A stretch of 64,000 nucleotides of DNA from Hydrogenophaga intermedia. GTDB taxonomy: Bacteria > Pseudomonadota > Gammaproteobacteria > Burkholderiales > Burkholderiaceae_C. A model generated the notes under the pieces. The model did not search any database. It was not told the origin of the DNA and was given only the letters and a program-made list of their open reading frames with translations. The position numbers and the translations under genes were made by a program. The DNA is taken from the NCBI RefSeq assembly GCF_000723405.1, contig NZ_CCAE010000016.1, forward strand, positions 22,694 through 86,693, written 5' to 3'. Position 1 is the stretch's first letter, and each line of letters starts with the position of its first letter. Below, in pieces: positions 8,816 through 17,210 of this stretch.

Positions 8816-9892
8816 TCAAGCGGGCCGCGCGCCTTCCCAGGCCGCCTGCAACAGCGCGCGGATCGCCCTTGCCTCCAGTGGCCGCGGGTTCGGGTACTGG
8901 TTCTGCAAGGCAATCTCGCAGGCCTTGTCCAGGTCTTCGGCCTTCATGCCGATGTCGCGCAGCGCCACGGGCGCGCCGTTGGCCTTCGCCAGATCGAACA
9001 CCGCCTGCGCGGCCTGGCCGCTATCAGGGCTGTCACTGCGGCCCAGCGCACGTGCGATGCGCCGCATGGCCTGCGGCGCGGCCGCCGCGTTGTAGGCCAG
9101 CGCGTGCGGCAGCACCACCGTGTGCGTTTCGGCGTGCGGCAAATTGAAGCTGCCGCCCAGCGTGTGGCAGAGCTTGTGGTGCAGCGCCATGCCCACCGAG
9201 CCGAGCACGATGCCGCACAACCAGGCGCCGTAGAGCGCGTCACCGCGCGCGTCCACGTCTTGCGCATTCGCCACGATGCGCGGCAGCGCACGGCCAATGG
9301 CGGCGATGCCCTCTTCCGCCATCAGATCAATCACCGGGTTGCCTTCCACCGAGTACAGACCCTCGGCCGCGTGCGCGATGGCGTTGATGCCGCTGGTCAC
9401 GCTCAGACCCACCGGCAGCGTGAGCGTGAGCTCCGGGTCATAGATCACGCTCTGCGGCAGCACCTTCAGGTCCTTGCCCGTCTTCTTCAGGCCGGCTTCG
9501 GTGATGCCGTAGATCGGCGTCATCTCCGAGCCCGCGTAGGTGGTGGGAATGGCCAGGATGGGCAGGCCCGAGTCGAGCGCGATGGCCTTGCCCAGGCCGG
9601 TGGTGGAGCCGCCACCGATGGCCACCGCGCAGTCCGCGCCCAGTTGCCGCGCCACCTCGCGCGCCTCGCGCGCGGTCTCGATCGGCACGTGCATCACCGC
9701 GCGATCGAAGATGCCCGCCGCGCGATCACCCAGCAGTTGCGCCACGCGTTCGGCGCTGGCGCGCTGCTCGGGCGTGCACAGCACCAGCGCGCGCTGCGCG
9801 CCCATGGCCTGGATGGCCTGCGGCAGTTGCGCCAGCGCCCCCGCGCCGAACACCACGCGGCTGGGCAGGCCCTGATAAACGAACGGTCGCAT
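8816..9892 (-). CDS. Iron-containing alcohol dehydrogenase, maleylacetate reductase type
   Basis: A 358-residue group III alcohol dehydrogenase. An N-terminal Rossmann-like NAD(P) domain carries the family signature VAIGGGSTTGLGKAIA near residue 95 and AIPTTYAGSEMT near 120. An all-helical metal domain follows, with SGINAIAHAAEGLYS, HHKLCHTLGG and HAETHTVVLPHALA supplying histidines. This pattern is that of maleylacetate reductases, which turn maleylacetate into 3-oxoadipate, although no ring-cleaving dioxygenase is nearby. The ATG at 9892 follows AAGGA and lies 17 bp after the stop of the upstream gene. It is the last gene of a four-gene leftward operon. Confidence 0.85.
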   Translation of the reverse strand: MRPFVYQGLPSRVVFGAGALAQLPQAIQAMGAQRALVLCTPEQRASAERVAQLLGDRAAGIFDRAVMHVPIETAREAREVARQLGADCAVAIGGGSTTGLGKAIALDSGLPILAIPTTYAGSEMTPIYGITEAGLKKTGKDLKVLPQSVIYDPELTLTLPVGLSVTSGINAIAHAAEGLYSVEGNPVIDLMAEEGIAAIGRALPRIVANAQDVDARGDALYGAWLCGIVLGSVGMALHHKLCHTLGGSFNLPHAETHTVVLPHALAYNAAAAPQAMRRIARALGRSDSPDSGQAAQAVFDLAKANGAPVALRDIGMKAEDLDKACEIALQNQYPNPRPLEARAIRALLQAAWEGARPA

Positions 9893-9909
9893 GCGGTCTC
9901 TTTCCTTCT

Positions 9910-10770
9910 TCAATCGGTGCGCAAGCCAGAGGCGCGCTGCAGAACCCGGATGATGGCCGCGTAGTCCAGCTCCGCATCGCCCTGCGCCTGCGCGGCCGAC
10001 ATGAGCTGGCGCGTGGCCGCCGTCTGCGTCAACGGTACCCGCAAGCGCGCGCCTTCACCGAGGATGAGGTCGATGTCCTTGTTCATCTGTCCCACGGTGA
10101 AGGTGGGCGTGTAGTCGTTCTTCGAGAGCTGCACGCTCTTGGCCTTGACGATGGGCGAGGCCACCGCGCTGGCGCCGATCACCTGCCACATGTCATCCCA
10201 CGCCAGGCCACCCTTCTGCCCCAGGCTCAGGGCCTCGGCCAGCATCGCGCTGGTCTGCGCGATCATGAGGTTGACCACCAGCTTCATCAGCCGCGCCTCT
10301 TCGGCCTCGCCCAGCCAGAATTGCGTGGGCCCCCAGCAGCGCAGCAGGGGCAGCAGGCGCTCGTGCAGCGCCTTGGGGCCCGAGGCCATCACCGTGAGTT
10401 GCGCCGCCTCGGCCATGTGGTTGTTGCCCGAGACGGTGCAGCGCAGGCTCTGCACACCGGCACGCGCACAGGCCTCGGCCACGCGGGCCGAAGCCTCGGG
10501 CGACACCGTGCTGGTATCCACCCAGGCCGAGCCCTTCATCGCATTCGCGGCCACGCGCTCAACCACCGCGAGCAGCGCGCCATCGTGCGGCAACGAGGAG
10601 ACGATCACCTCCGCCGCGGCAAGGCCGTCGCCGGCGTCCAGCCCGGCCTTGCGGGCCAGGGCCAGGCGCTCGGCCGAGGGGTCTTCCACCGAGACGCTGT
10701 GCCCCGCGGCGAGCAAGTGGCGGGCCATGGGCAGGCCCATCTTGCCGACGCCGATGACGTGAACCTTCAT
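9910..10770 (-). CDS. NAD(P)-dependent oxidoreductase, 3-hydroxyisobutyrate dehydrogenase family (first copy)
   Basis: A 286-residue beta-hydroxyacid dehydrogenase. The dinucleotide site is at the N-terminus (VIGVGKMGLPMA). The substrate loop reads CTVSGNNHMAEAAQ, where the usual form is DAPVSGG. The catalytic-lysine helix is LMKLVVNLMIAQ. The start at 10770 overlaps the amidohydrolase stop as ATGA, so the two are translationally coupled. It is clearly distinct from the second member of the family at 12141-13064, suggesting two successive oxidations or different substrates within the operon. The actual hydroxyacid is unknown. Confidence 0.88.
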   Translation of the reverse strand: MKVHVIGVGKMGLPMARHLLAAGHSVSVEDPSAERLALARKAGLDAGDGLAAAEVIVSSLPHDGALLAVVERVAANAMKGSAWVDTSTVSPEASARVAEACARAGVQSLRCTVSGNNHMAEAAQLTVMASGPKALHERLLPLLRCWGPTQFWLGEAEEARLMKLVVNLMIAQTSAMLAEALSLGQKGGLAWDDMWQVIGASAVASPIVKAKSVQLSKNDYTPTFTVGQMNKDIDLILGEGARLRVPLTQTAATRQLMSAAQAQGDAELDYAAIIRVLQRASGLRTD

Positions 10771-12131
10771 GCCGTGACTCCGTTCGATGCGCCGATGCCC
10801 ATGGCGCAGGTGATCTTCTCGCCCGAGGCGCGCAGCGCCGAGAGCAAAGGGGGCAGGTCCACGCCCACCAGTTGCCCGGCGCGCTTGCGCCACTGGCCGG
10901 CGACCATGACCGAATCGATGTTGGCCAAGGTGGCCTGGAACACCACCGCGCTCACCGGGTCGTGCACGGGCTGCATGTTCAGCGCGTCGGCGCGGATCAG
11001 CACCAGGTCGGCCTGCTTGCCCGGGGCCAGGGTGCCGATGCGGTGCGACTGGCGCAGCATGCGCGCGCCCTCCACCGTGATCCAGGCCAGGGCCTCGCGC
11101 GTGGTGATGGTGGAGGTGTCGGGGATGGTGCCGTGCGCAGCGCGGTGGGCCACGTTGTCCAGGCTGCGCTGAATGCCCAGGGCGATGCGGGCCTGGCTGA
11201 TCATGTCGCCGCTCATCACACTCTCCAGGTCCACGCCCAGCGAGGGCGCGCGGCCCAGTGCGCGCAGCCGGCCCGTGAGCGGGTGGCCGTGGCCCTGCGA
11301 CATTTCGCTCTCGGCCGCGGCCGAAAAGCTCATGCCGAGGTCACAGAAGCGCTTGAGCTGTTCATCACTGAGCGCGTGGCCGTGCACGATGTTGATCTGC
11401 TCGCCCAGCAGGCCCAGCGCCTCCAGCCGCTCCCAGCCGTCGGGCGTGCGCGCCGGCCCACCGCCCTGGTGCAGCGATGCGATGAGGCCCAGCTCCTGGG
11501 CCATGCGGAAGTCGTGCACCGCCACGTCCAGCGTGCTGTAGTGCGGGCCCAGCACGGCGGCGTGGATCTCCAGCAGCGGTTTCCCCTGGTGGGCCTTGAG
11601 CAGGCGCTCCACCTCCGCGCGCGGGTGCGGCACTTCCCAGAACGGCGTCTGGCCGGGCTTGGGGTCGGGCTTGGGCGTGCCATGGAAGAAAGCGGCTCGG
11701 ATGCCCGATTGCAGCAAGGCGTCGACCGCCGCGTCGTTGTGCGCGGGCGTGGGGTTGTTGTGGCACCAGTCCACCAGCGTGGTGGTGCCGCAGTTGAGCT
11801 GGTTGAGCGCGCCCACCAGCGTGGCGATGCGCAGGTCCTCGGGCGTGAACACCGTGGCCAGGCCCGCGTGCATGTTCTTGAAGTACTGCAACAGCGTCCA
11901 GTTGGCGGCCACGCCGCGCAGCGCGGTCTGCCAGGTGTGCATGTGGGCGTTGACGAAGCCCGGCACCAGGATGCAGCCGCTGGCGTCAACGACCTGCGCA
12001 TCGTCCACCGACAGTTGCGGGGCGATGGCCTCGATGGTGTCGCCCGACACCAGCAGGTCGCCGACGGGCAGGTCGCCCTGCGCGTCCATGGTGACGATGG
12101 ACGCGCCTCGGATGTGGGTGCGCTGTGCCAT
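10767..12131 (-). CDS. Amidohydrolase-family deaminase/hydrolase (TRZ/ATZ type)
   Basis: A 454-residue metal-dependent hydrolase of the cytosine-deaminase/AtzB branch. The metal ligands can be followed: HMH in VNAHMHTWQ (about 62-64), the His of LIASLHQGG, the His of VHGHALSDEQ, and a later Asp in SLGVDLESVMSGD. The composite small beta domain is formed from the N-terminus (THIRGASIVTMDAQG) and the C-terminus (GKQADLVLIRAD). Such enzymes deaminate or dechlorinate N-heterocycles. Here it sits between two HIBADH-like dehydrogenases, so an aromatic or heterocyclic amine may be the operon's substrate; that is inference. Confidence 0.87.
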   Translation of the reverse strand: MAQRTHIRGASIVTMDAQGDLPVGDLLVSGDTIEAIAPQLSVDDAQVVDASGCILVPGFVNAHMHTWQTALRGVAANWTLLQYFKNMHAGLATVFTPEDLRIATLVGALNQLNCGTTTLVDWCHNNPTPAHNDAAVDALLQSGIRAAFFHGTPKPDPKPGQTPFWEVPHPRAEVERLLKAHQGKPLLEIHAAVLGPHYSTLDVAVHDFRMAQELGLIASLHQGGGPARTPDGWERLEALGLLGEQINIVHGHALSDEQLKRFCDLGMSFSAAAESEMSQGHGHPLTGRLRALGRAPSLGVDLESVMSGDMISQARIALGIQRSLDNVAHRAAHGTIPDTSTITTREALAWITVEGARMLRQSHRIGTLAPGKQADLVLIRADALNMQPVHDPVSAVVFQATLANIDSVMVAGQWRKRAGQLVGVDLPPLLSALRASGEKITCAMGIGASNGVTA

Positions 12132-12140
12132 CGCGCCGCC

Positions 12141-13064
12141 TCAACTCGACAGCCCGTCGCCGACGTCGACGTTCAGCGGCGCGATCGTCAGGCCGGCGTC
12201 GTTCGCGGTCTCCTTCAGCAGGATGGCGAAGTCCACGTCCTCGTGTCCGCGGCCCACCAGGCGCGCGATGCTCTCGCGCGTGGCCGCCGCCGAGGGCATG
12301 GGCACGCCGTGCGCCTTGCCCGCGCCCAGGCCCAGATCCATGTCCTTGAGCAACAGCTTGGGCGTGAAGGTCACCTGCTCGAAGCTGAGCTTGGTCAGCA
12401 CCGGCGTCTTGTAGCGCGTGTACATGCTGCCCAACACCGAGTCATTGATGCTCTCCAGGAACACGTGGCGCGGAATGCCGGCCTTCTCGGCCAGCACGGT
12501 GATCTCGCACAGGCTCTGGATGATCACGCCGAACATGGTGTTGTGCGCGATCTTCCAGACGCGCGCGAGTTCGCCCTCGCCCACCCACATGGTCTTGCGC
12601 GACATCGCGGCCAGGTAGGTCTCGTTCGTGTCGTACAGCGCCTTGGGCCCCGATGCCACCACCAGCAGCTTGCCGGCCTTGGCCACCTTGGCGTTGCCCG
12701 AGACGGGTGCGCAGAGGTAGGCCACGCCCATGCCTTCGAGCTTCTCGCGGATCTGGGCCGAACCTTCCTGCGAGATGGACGAGCTGTCGATCACGGTGCG
12801 CGGCTTCTTCGCACCCGTCATCACGCCGCCGTCCCCGAACAGCACCTGCTTGAGGTCGTCGGTGGTGGAGACCATGGTGAACACGGTGTCGCAGCCCGCC
12901 AGATCGAGCTTGCTGTCGACGACTTGCGCGCCGTACTCGGCCAGCGGCTCGGCCTTGGCCCGCGTGCGGTTCCACACCTTCACACCATGCCCGGCCTGCA
13001 GCAGCTTCTTGACCATGGCCTCGCCCATGCGGCCCAGGCCGATCCATCCCAGTGATTGGCTCAC
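12141..13064 (-). CDS. NAD(P)-dependent oxidoreductase, 3-hydroxyisobutyrate dehydrogenase family (second copy)
   Basis: A 307-residue member of the beta-hydroxyacid dehydrogenase family and the first gene of the leftward operon. It has a GWIGLGRMGEAM dinucleotide site, substrate loop APVSGNAKVAKAGK, and catalytic-lysine helix VWKIAHNTMFG. NRTRAKAEPL after beta-2 suggests NADP preference. The amidohydrolase starts 9 bp after its stop codon. It is more similar to the canonical family than the first copy. The true substrate is not visible from sequence. Confidence 0.88.
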   Translation of the reverse strand: MSQSLGWIGLGRMGEAMVKKLLQAGHGVKVWNRTRAKAEPLAEYGAQVVDSKLDLAGCDTVFTMVSTTDDLKQVLFGDGGVMTGAKKPRTVIDSSSISQEGSAQIREKLEGMGVAYLCAPVSGNAKVAKAGKLLVVASGPKALYDTNETYLAAMSRKTMWVGEGELARVWKIAHNTMFGVIIQSLCEITVLAEKAGIPRHVFLESINDSVLGSMYTRYKTPVLTKLSFEQVTFTPKLLLKDMDLGLGAGKAHGVPMPSAAATRESIARLVGRGHEDVDFAILLKETANDAGLTIAPLNVDVGDGLSS

Positions 13065-13199
13065 GTGCTTGTCTCCTCTTGTGGTTCGCTAAGGGCGCCG
13101 AGTGTGTCCACCCACCCGGCCTCGCGGCAACCCGGCACGCGGAAATCAGTTTTTCAAGGGTCGGTCGGGCCGTGCGCCGATGCGGGCATGATCGAGCGC

Positions 13200-14246
13200 A
13201 TGAGCGAGGCCCGCACCTGGGACATCTTCTGCCGCGTGATCGACAACTACGGCGACGTCGGCGTCTGCTGGCGCCTGGCCGCGCAACTCGGCGCGCGCGG
13301 TCAGGCCGTGCGCCTGTGGATCGACGACGCCGCACCCCTGGCCTGGATGGCCCCCGAGGGCGCGCCCGGCGTGAGCGTGCTGCCCTGGCGTGAACCGTTC
13401 GACCTGCAAGGTGTGGTGCCGGGCGAGGTCTGGATCGAAGCCTTCGGTTGCGAGCCGCCCGAGGCCTTCGTCGCCGCGCGCACCACCGAGCCCGCGTGGA
13501 TCAACCTGGAGTACCTGAGCGCCGAGGTCTGGGTGGAGCGCTGCCACGGCCTGCCTTCGCCCGTGATGAGCGGGCCGGGCAAGGGCCTTACCAAGCGCTT
13601 CTTCTACCCGGGCTTCACCGAGCGCACCGGCGGGCTGCTGCGCGAGGACGATATCGCGGCGCGGCAGGCCGCGTTCGACCGCACGGCCTGGTTGAGCGCG
13701 CATGGCCTGCCCACCGATGGCCGGCGCGTCGTGCTGTTCGGCTACGAGCCGCCCAGCCTGGGGGCGGTGATGGCCGAAGCCGAAGCGCACTGGCTGGTCA
13801 CGCCGGGCCGATCGGGCGCCGCCGCGCAGGGCCTGCCGCTGGCGCCCGGCGCCACGCGCCACGCCCTGCCCTGGCTCGACCAGCGCGGCTTCGACGAGCT
13901 GCTGTGGAGCGCCGACCTCAACCTCGTGCGCGGCGAGGACTCGCTGGTGCGCGCCCTGTGGGCCGGCCAGCCCTTCGTCTGGCAGATCTACCCCCAGCAC
14001 GACGACGCCCACCACGCCAAACTCCAGGCCTTTCTCGACTGGCTGGACGCACCCGCCAGCCTGCGCGCCTTCCACCACCACTGGAACGGTCTGCCGGGTT
14101 CGCCATCTGCGCCCGCAGCCCCTGTCTGGCCGGGCTGGGACGTGGTGACCGGTTGGCGCGACACCGTCCGGGCCGCCCGCCAGCGCCTGCTCGCCCAACC
14201 CGATCTGGCGACGCAGCTGAGCGAGGTAGTGGAGCGAAAACGGTAA
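13200..14246 (+). CDS. earP: Elongation factor P maturation arginine rhamnosyltransferase EarP
   Basis: EarP transfers rhamnose from TDP-rhamnose to arginine 32 of EF-P. The 348-residue GT-B protein has the diagnostic N-terminus WDIFCRVIDNYGDVGVCWRLAAQLG, containing the Asp pair needed for catalysis. The C-terminal donor site includes LNLVRGEDSLVRALWAGQPFVWQIYPQ, which carries the conserved Arg-Gly-Glu-Asp. Two nearby starts are possible, ATG at 13188 and ATG at 13200; neither has a strong ribosome site. The gene lies directly upstream of efp, the typical pairing in Betaproteobacteria and Pseudomonas. Confidence 0.95.
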   Translation: MSEARTWDIFCRVIDNYGDVGVCWRLAAQLGARGQAVRLWIDDAAPLAWMAPEGAPGVSVLPWREPFDLQGVVPGEVWIEAFGCEPPEAFVAARTTEPAWINLEYLSAEVWVERCHGLPSPVMSGPGKGLTKRFFYPGFTERTGGLLREDDIAARQAAFDRTAWLSAHGLPTDGRRVVLFGYEPPSLGAVMAEAEAHWLVTPGRSGAAAQGLPLAPGATRHALPWLDQRGFDELLWSADLNLVRGEDSLVRALWAGQPFVWQIYPQHDDAHHAKLQAFLDWLDAPASLRAFHHHWNGLPGSPSAPAAPVWPGWDVVTGWRDTVRAARQRLLAQPDLATQLSEVVERKR

Positions 14247-14251
14247 AATGT

Positions 14252-14271
14252 CGGGTTTAGCGACAAACCCG
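14252..14271 (+). other. Hairpin in the earP-efp gap
   Basis: CGGGTTT at 14252-14258 pairs perfectly with AAACCCG at 14265-14271 around a 6-nt loop. It lies 5 bp after the earP stop and 80 bp before efp. It lacks a T tract, so it may be an attenuating or mRNA-stabilising stem in the efp leader rather than a terminator. Confidence 0.5.
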
Positions 14272-14351
14272 CAACCCGGGCCCGGTCCATCCACCGCAGA
14301 TGCCGGCCCCTCGCCCGAACCGCCGGGCGATCCCTTCAACGGAACTCCCTC

Positions 14352-14906
14352 ATGAAAATCGCCCAAGAAATCCGCGCCGGCAACGTCATCATGCACGGCA
14401 AGGACCCGATGATCGTCCTGCGCACCGAGTACGCCCGCGGCGGCCGCGGCGCCGCCACCGTTCGCATGAAGCTCAAGGGCCTGCTCGGCAACATCGGCAC
14501 CGAAGTCGTCTTCAAGGCCGACGACAAGATGGACCAGGTCATCCTGGACCACAAGGAGTGCACCTACTCCTACTTCGCCGACCCCATGTACGTCTTCATG
14601 GACACCGACTTCAACCAATACGAGGTGGAAGCCGAGAACATGGGCGACGCCCTGAACTACCTGGAAGACGGCATGGCCGTCGAGGTGGTGTTCTACGACG
14701 ACAAGGCCATCTCGGTGGAACTGCCCACCAGCGTGGAACGCGAAATCACCTGGACGGAACCCGCCGTCAAGGGCGACACCTCGGGCAAGGTGCTCAAGCC
14801 GGCCAAGATCGCCACCGGTTTCGAGATCCCCGTGCCGCTGTTCGTCAGCCAGGGCGACCGCATCGAGATCGATACGCGCACCGGCGAATACCGCAAGCGC
14901 GTCTGA
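14352..14906 (+). CDS. efp: Translation elongation factor P
   Basis: EF-P relieves ribosome stalling at polyproline stretches. The 184-residue protein has the three-barrel EF-P layout: KOW-like domain I (about 1-64), OB domain II (about 66-127) and OB domain III (about 129-184, ending [17 protein letters not shown]). The modified loop reads [10 protein letters not shown] and counts to Arg32, the residue rhamnosylated by EarP, so enzyme and substrate match. A hairpin at 14933-14956 follows the stop codon. Confidence 0.97.
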   Translation: MKIAQEIRAGNVIMHGKDPMIVLRTEYARGGRGAATVRMKLKGLLGNIGTEVVFKADDKMDQVILDHKECTYSYFADPMYVFMDTDFNQYEVEAENMGDALNYLEDGMAVEVVFYDDKAISVELPTSVEREITWTEPAVKGDTSGKVLKPAKIATGFEIPVPLFVSQGDRIEIDTRTGEYRKRV

Positions 14907-14932
14907 TCGATCGCATCACTGTCGCAAGACAC

Positions 14933-14956
14933 GAAGGGCTCCACACGGAGCCCTTC
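14933..14956 (+). terminator. Likely terminator after efp
   Basis: A perfect 10-bp stem (GAAGGGCTCC with GGAGCCCTTC) around ACAC, 26 bp after the efp stop. The T tract is short, so it may be a weak terminator. Confidence 0.65.
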
Positions 14957-14982
14957 TGCATTGAACGCCCCGCACGCGCAGC

Positions 14983-15861
14983 ATGGACCTGATCGCCCGC
15001 ATCGCCGACATCATCATCCCGGTGTTCCTGATCGTGGCCATCGGCTACGGCTATGCGCGCCGGCGGTCCATCGATCTGCACAGCTTCAACCGCATCGCGC
15101 TGGATGTGCTGGCGCCGCTGCTGGTGTATTCCGCGCTGGCCTCGCGCGACTTCGTCATCGGCGAGTACGTGCCGCTGCTCATCGGCGGCACGGTGATCAT
15201 CCTGGCCAGCGGGCTGGTGGCCTGGCCGCTGGCCAAGGCCTTCGGCGCGCAGCCGCGCACCCTGGTGCCGGTGGTCATGTTCAACAACTGCGGCAACATG
15301 GGCCTGCCCCTGGCGTTGCTGGCCTTCGGGCCGGCCGAGTTCGGCGCGGCGGTGGCGCTGTTCTCGGTGAGCAACCTGCTGCACTTCTCGCTGGGCGCGC
15401 GCATCACCAGTGCTGCGGCGCGCACGCGCGACCTGCTGCTCAGCCCCCTGATGATCGGCACCCTGCTCGGCTTTCTCAGTGCCTTCACCGATGTGCGCCC
15501 GCCGCCCGTGGTGCTGTCGGGCCTGAAGCTGCTGGGCGACGCCCTGCTGCCCATGATGCTGTTCGCGCTGGGGGTGCGCCTCACGGCGCTCACCCGCCAG
15601 GGCATGAAGCTGGGCTTGCTGGGTGCGCTGGCGCGTCCCCTCATCGGCCTGGCCATCGGCATTCCGCTGGCCTGGGCCATGGGGCTGGAGGGTGCGGCGC
15701 GCAGCCAGTTGCTTCTGTTCGCGGCCTTGCCGCCCGCTGTCATCCAGTTCATGCTGGCCGACCGATACCATCAAGAGCCCGAGACGGTGGCCGCCTCCAT
15801 CATGGTGGGCAATGCGCTGGCGGTGGTCTTCGTGCCACTGGCGCTGGCCCTCGGCCTCTGA
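14983..15861 (+). CDS. AEC-family (auxin efflux carrier-like) transporter
   Basis: A 292-residue inner-membrane carrier with about ten helices, of the AEC/bile-acid-sodium-symporter-like fold. The signature is VVMFNNCGNMGLPLAL near residue 100, the conserved N-x-G-x-G-L-P crossover of the family, and it is mirrored by the C-terminal LFAALPPAVIQFMLADRY. Bacterial members carry malate, malonate or other carboxylates. The next gene begins 16 bp after its stop, so the two may be cotranscribed. Confidence 0.9.
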   Translation: MDLIARIADIIIPVFLIVAIGYGYARRRSIDLHSFNRIALDVLAPLLVYSALASRDFVIGEYVPLLIGGTVIILASGLVAWPLAKAFGAQPRTLVPVVMFNNCGNMGLPLALLAFGPAEFGAAVALFSVSNLLHFSLGARITSAAARTRDLLLSPLMIGTLLGFLSAFTDVRPPPVVLSGLKLLGDALLPMMLFALGVRLTALTRQGMKLGLLGALARPLIGLAIGIPLAWAMGLEGAARSQLLLFAALPPAVIQFMLADRYHQEPETVAASIMVGNALAVVFVPLALALGL

Positions 15862-15877
15862 ACCGAAAGACAAGAAC

Positions 15878-16768
15878 ATGCCCCAAGCCAACACCACCGA
15901 AGCCGATCACGACATCACCGAACGCCGCCTGGCCGACGCCTGGGCGGAGTTGCAGGCCCATTCGGACAGCGGCAACCCCTTGCTGGCCGACGCTTACCGC
16001 CTGGCCTTCGCCGACCCCGAGTTCCTGCTGCGGCGCGAGACGCGGGGCATCCGCATGCAGTTGGAGATGCTCAAACCCGACCTGGCGCAGCAGCAACTGG
16101 GCATCGAGAACACCATCGTGGTGTTCGGCAGCGCGCGCTTTCGCGAACAGGCCGAGGCCGAGGCCGGCCTGCGCGCGGCCGAGGCCGCGGGCGAGCCCCG
16201 CGCCATCGCCAAGGCGCGTGCGCTGGTGCGCAACGCCCACTACTACGACCGGGCGCGCGAGTTCGGGCGCATCGTGGCACAGTACAGCGCGCACTGCCCC
16301 GAGAGCGAGAAGCTGTTCATCTGCACGGGCGGCGGCCCGGGCATCATGGAAGCGGCCAGCCGGGGCGCGCACGACGAAGGCGCGCTCAACGTGGGCCTGA
16401 ACATCGCGCTACCCCACGAGCAGTCGGCCAATCCGTACATCACCTCGCAGCTGAGCTTCAAGTTCCACTATTTCGCGCTGCGCAAGATGCACTTCATGAT
16501 GCGCGCGAAGGCACTGCTGGCCTTCCCCGGCGGCTTCGGCACGCTGGACGAGCTGTTCGAGGTGATCACACTGGTGCAGTGCAAGAAGTCCAAGCCGGTG
16601 CCGATCCTGCTGTACGGCAGCGACTACTGGAAACGGCTGATCAATCTGGAGGTGCTGGTGGAGGAAGGCACGATCTCGCCCGAAGACCTTCAGCTCTTCC
16701 AGTACGTGGACGACCCGAAGGTGGCCTGGGAGGCGATCGTGAAGTTCTATCAGTTGCCGGTGGGTTAA
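15878..16768 (+). CDS. LOG-family nucleotide 5'-monophosphate nucleosidase (TIGR00730-like)
   Basis: A 296-residue cytosolic Rossmann-type protein of the lysine-decarboxylase-like LOG family. It carries both nucleotide-binding signatures: CTGGGPGIMEAASRGAHDEG and FPGGFGTLDELFEVITLVQ, with the catalytic Arg/Glu in the latter region. Members cleave purine or pyrimidine monophosphates at the N-glycosidic bond. An extra helical N-terminal domain of about 80 residues makes it longer than the cytokinin-forming LOG proteins (about 190 aa). True lysine decarboxylase activity is not expected. Confidence 0.88.
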   Translation: MPQANTTEADHDITERRLADAWAELQAHSDSGNPLLADAYRLAFADPEFLLRRETRGIRMQLEMLKPDLAQQQLGIENTIVVFGSARFREQAEAEAGLRAAEAAGEPRAIAKARALVRNAHYYDRAREFGRIVAQYSAHCPESEKLFICTGGGPGIMEAASRGAHDEGALNVGLNIALPHEQSANPYITSQLSFKFHYFALRKMHFMMRAKALLAFPGGFGTLDELFEVITLVQCKKSKPVPILLYGSDYWKRLINLEVLVEEGTISPEDLQLFQYVDDPKVAWEAIVKFYQLPVG

Positions 16769-16853
16769 CGCCTCTCGGGCTTTCGGGCTTTTGCGGCACG
16801 CCCTCGCGTCGGCTTCAATCGCAGACCTCGCGCTGACGGCTGGCGTGGTCCGC

Positions 16854-17140
16854 GTTCTCCGGCCCACGCTCGCGCAGAGGCGCCCGAGCGCTGCACCGGA
16901 AATCGGGAGCCCCTCAATTGGGGTCAGAGCCCCTCAATTGGGGTCAGATTCCAATTAGTCGCCGCGTGAAGGGAAGTCCGGTCTTCTTTGGCTGGCCAGT
17001 GCGCTACTGGGGTCGATGGTGTGGGTGCCCGGGCGCAGGCCCCATTCGCGCTTGCCACAGAGGGGGTGCGCCAACCACGGCGGTGACGCCAGCCCTGTTC
17101 GAGCGCCCGGGCGCCTCTGCGCGAGCGTGGGCCGGAGAAC
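16854..17140. repeat. 38-bp inverted repeat bounding a 287-bp element
   Basis: The arms at 16854-16891 and 17103-17140 are reverse complements with one mismatch (the outer ends read GTTCTCCGGCCCACGC). They enclose 211 bp that includes a tandem 20-mer. Weaker similarity extends outward from both arms. Size and structure resemble a non-autonomous mobile element (MITE or REP derivative). No target-site duplication could be fixed. Confidence 0.75.
16907..16946. repeat. Perfect 20-bp tandem duplication with GGGGTCAGA motif
   Basis: GAGCCCCTCAATTGGGGTCA is repeated exactly twice (16907-16926 and 16927-16946), and the second copy is followed by GATTCCAATTAG. AATTGGGGTCAGA motifs of this kind are, to my knowledge, common around REP-associated transposase genes in Betaproteobacteria. 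No such transposase is present here. Confidence 0.8.
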
Positions 17141-17210
17141 GGGCACACGCACCAGCGGCCCTCGCGAGGAAGAGGCGCGCAAAGCCCCAAACCCCATCAA
17201 GCCAGAGCAA

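Larger units (their letters stand above)
16769..17210. other. Gene-free stretch with nested repeats
   Basis: This 442-bp interval between the LOG gene and the convergent pump operon contains no convincing coding sequence. It holds a 38-bp inverted repeat and a 20-bp tandem duplication (listed separately). The reading frames that cross it are broken or have low-quality composition. It may be a degraded mobile or REP-type element. Confidence 0.7.

Noticed and set aside
10872..13055. Open frame of 727 codons opposite the catabolic operon
   Set aside because: No motif or ribosome site; the leftward genes have complete family signatures on the opposite strand.
15878..16768. Lysine decarboxylase
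   Set aside because: The LOG-type GGGxGIMEA and PGGFGTLDE motifs indicate a nucleotide nucleosidase; the decarboxylase name is a historical misannotation.
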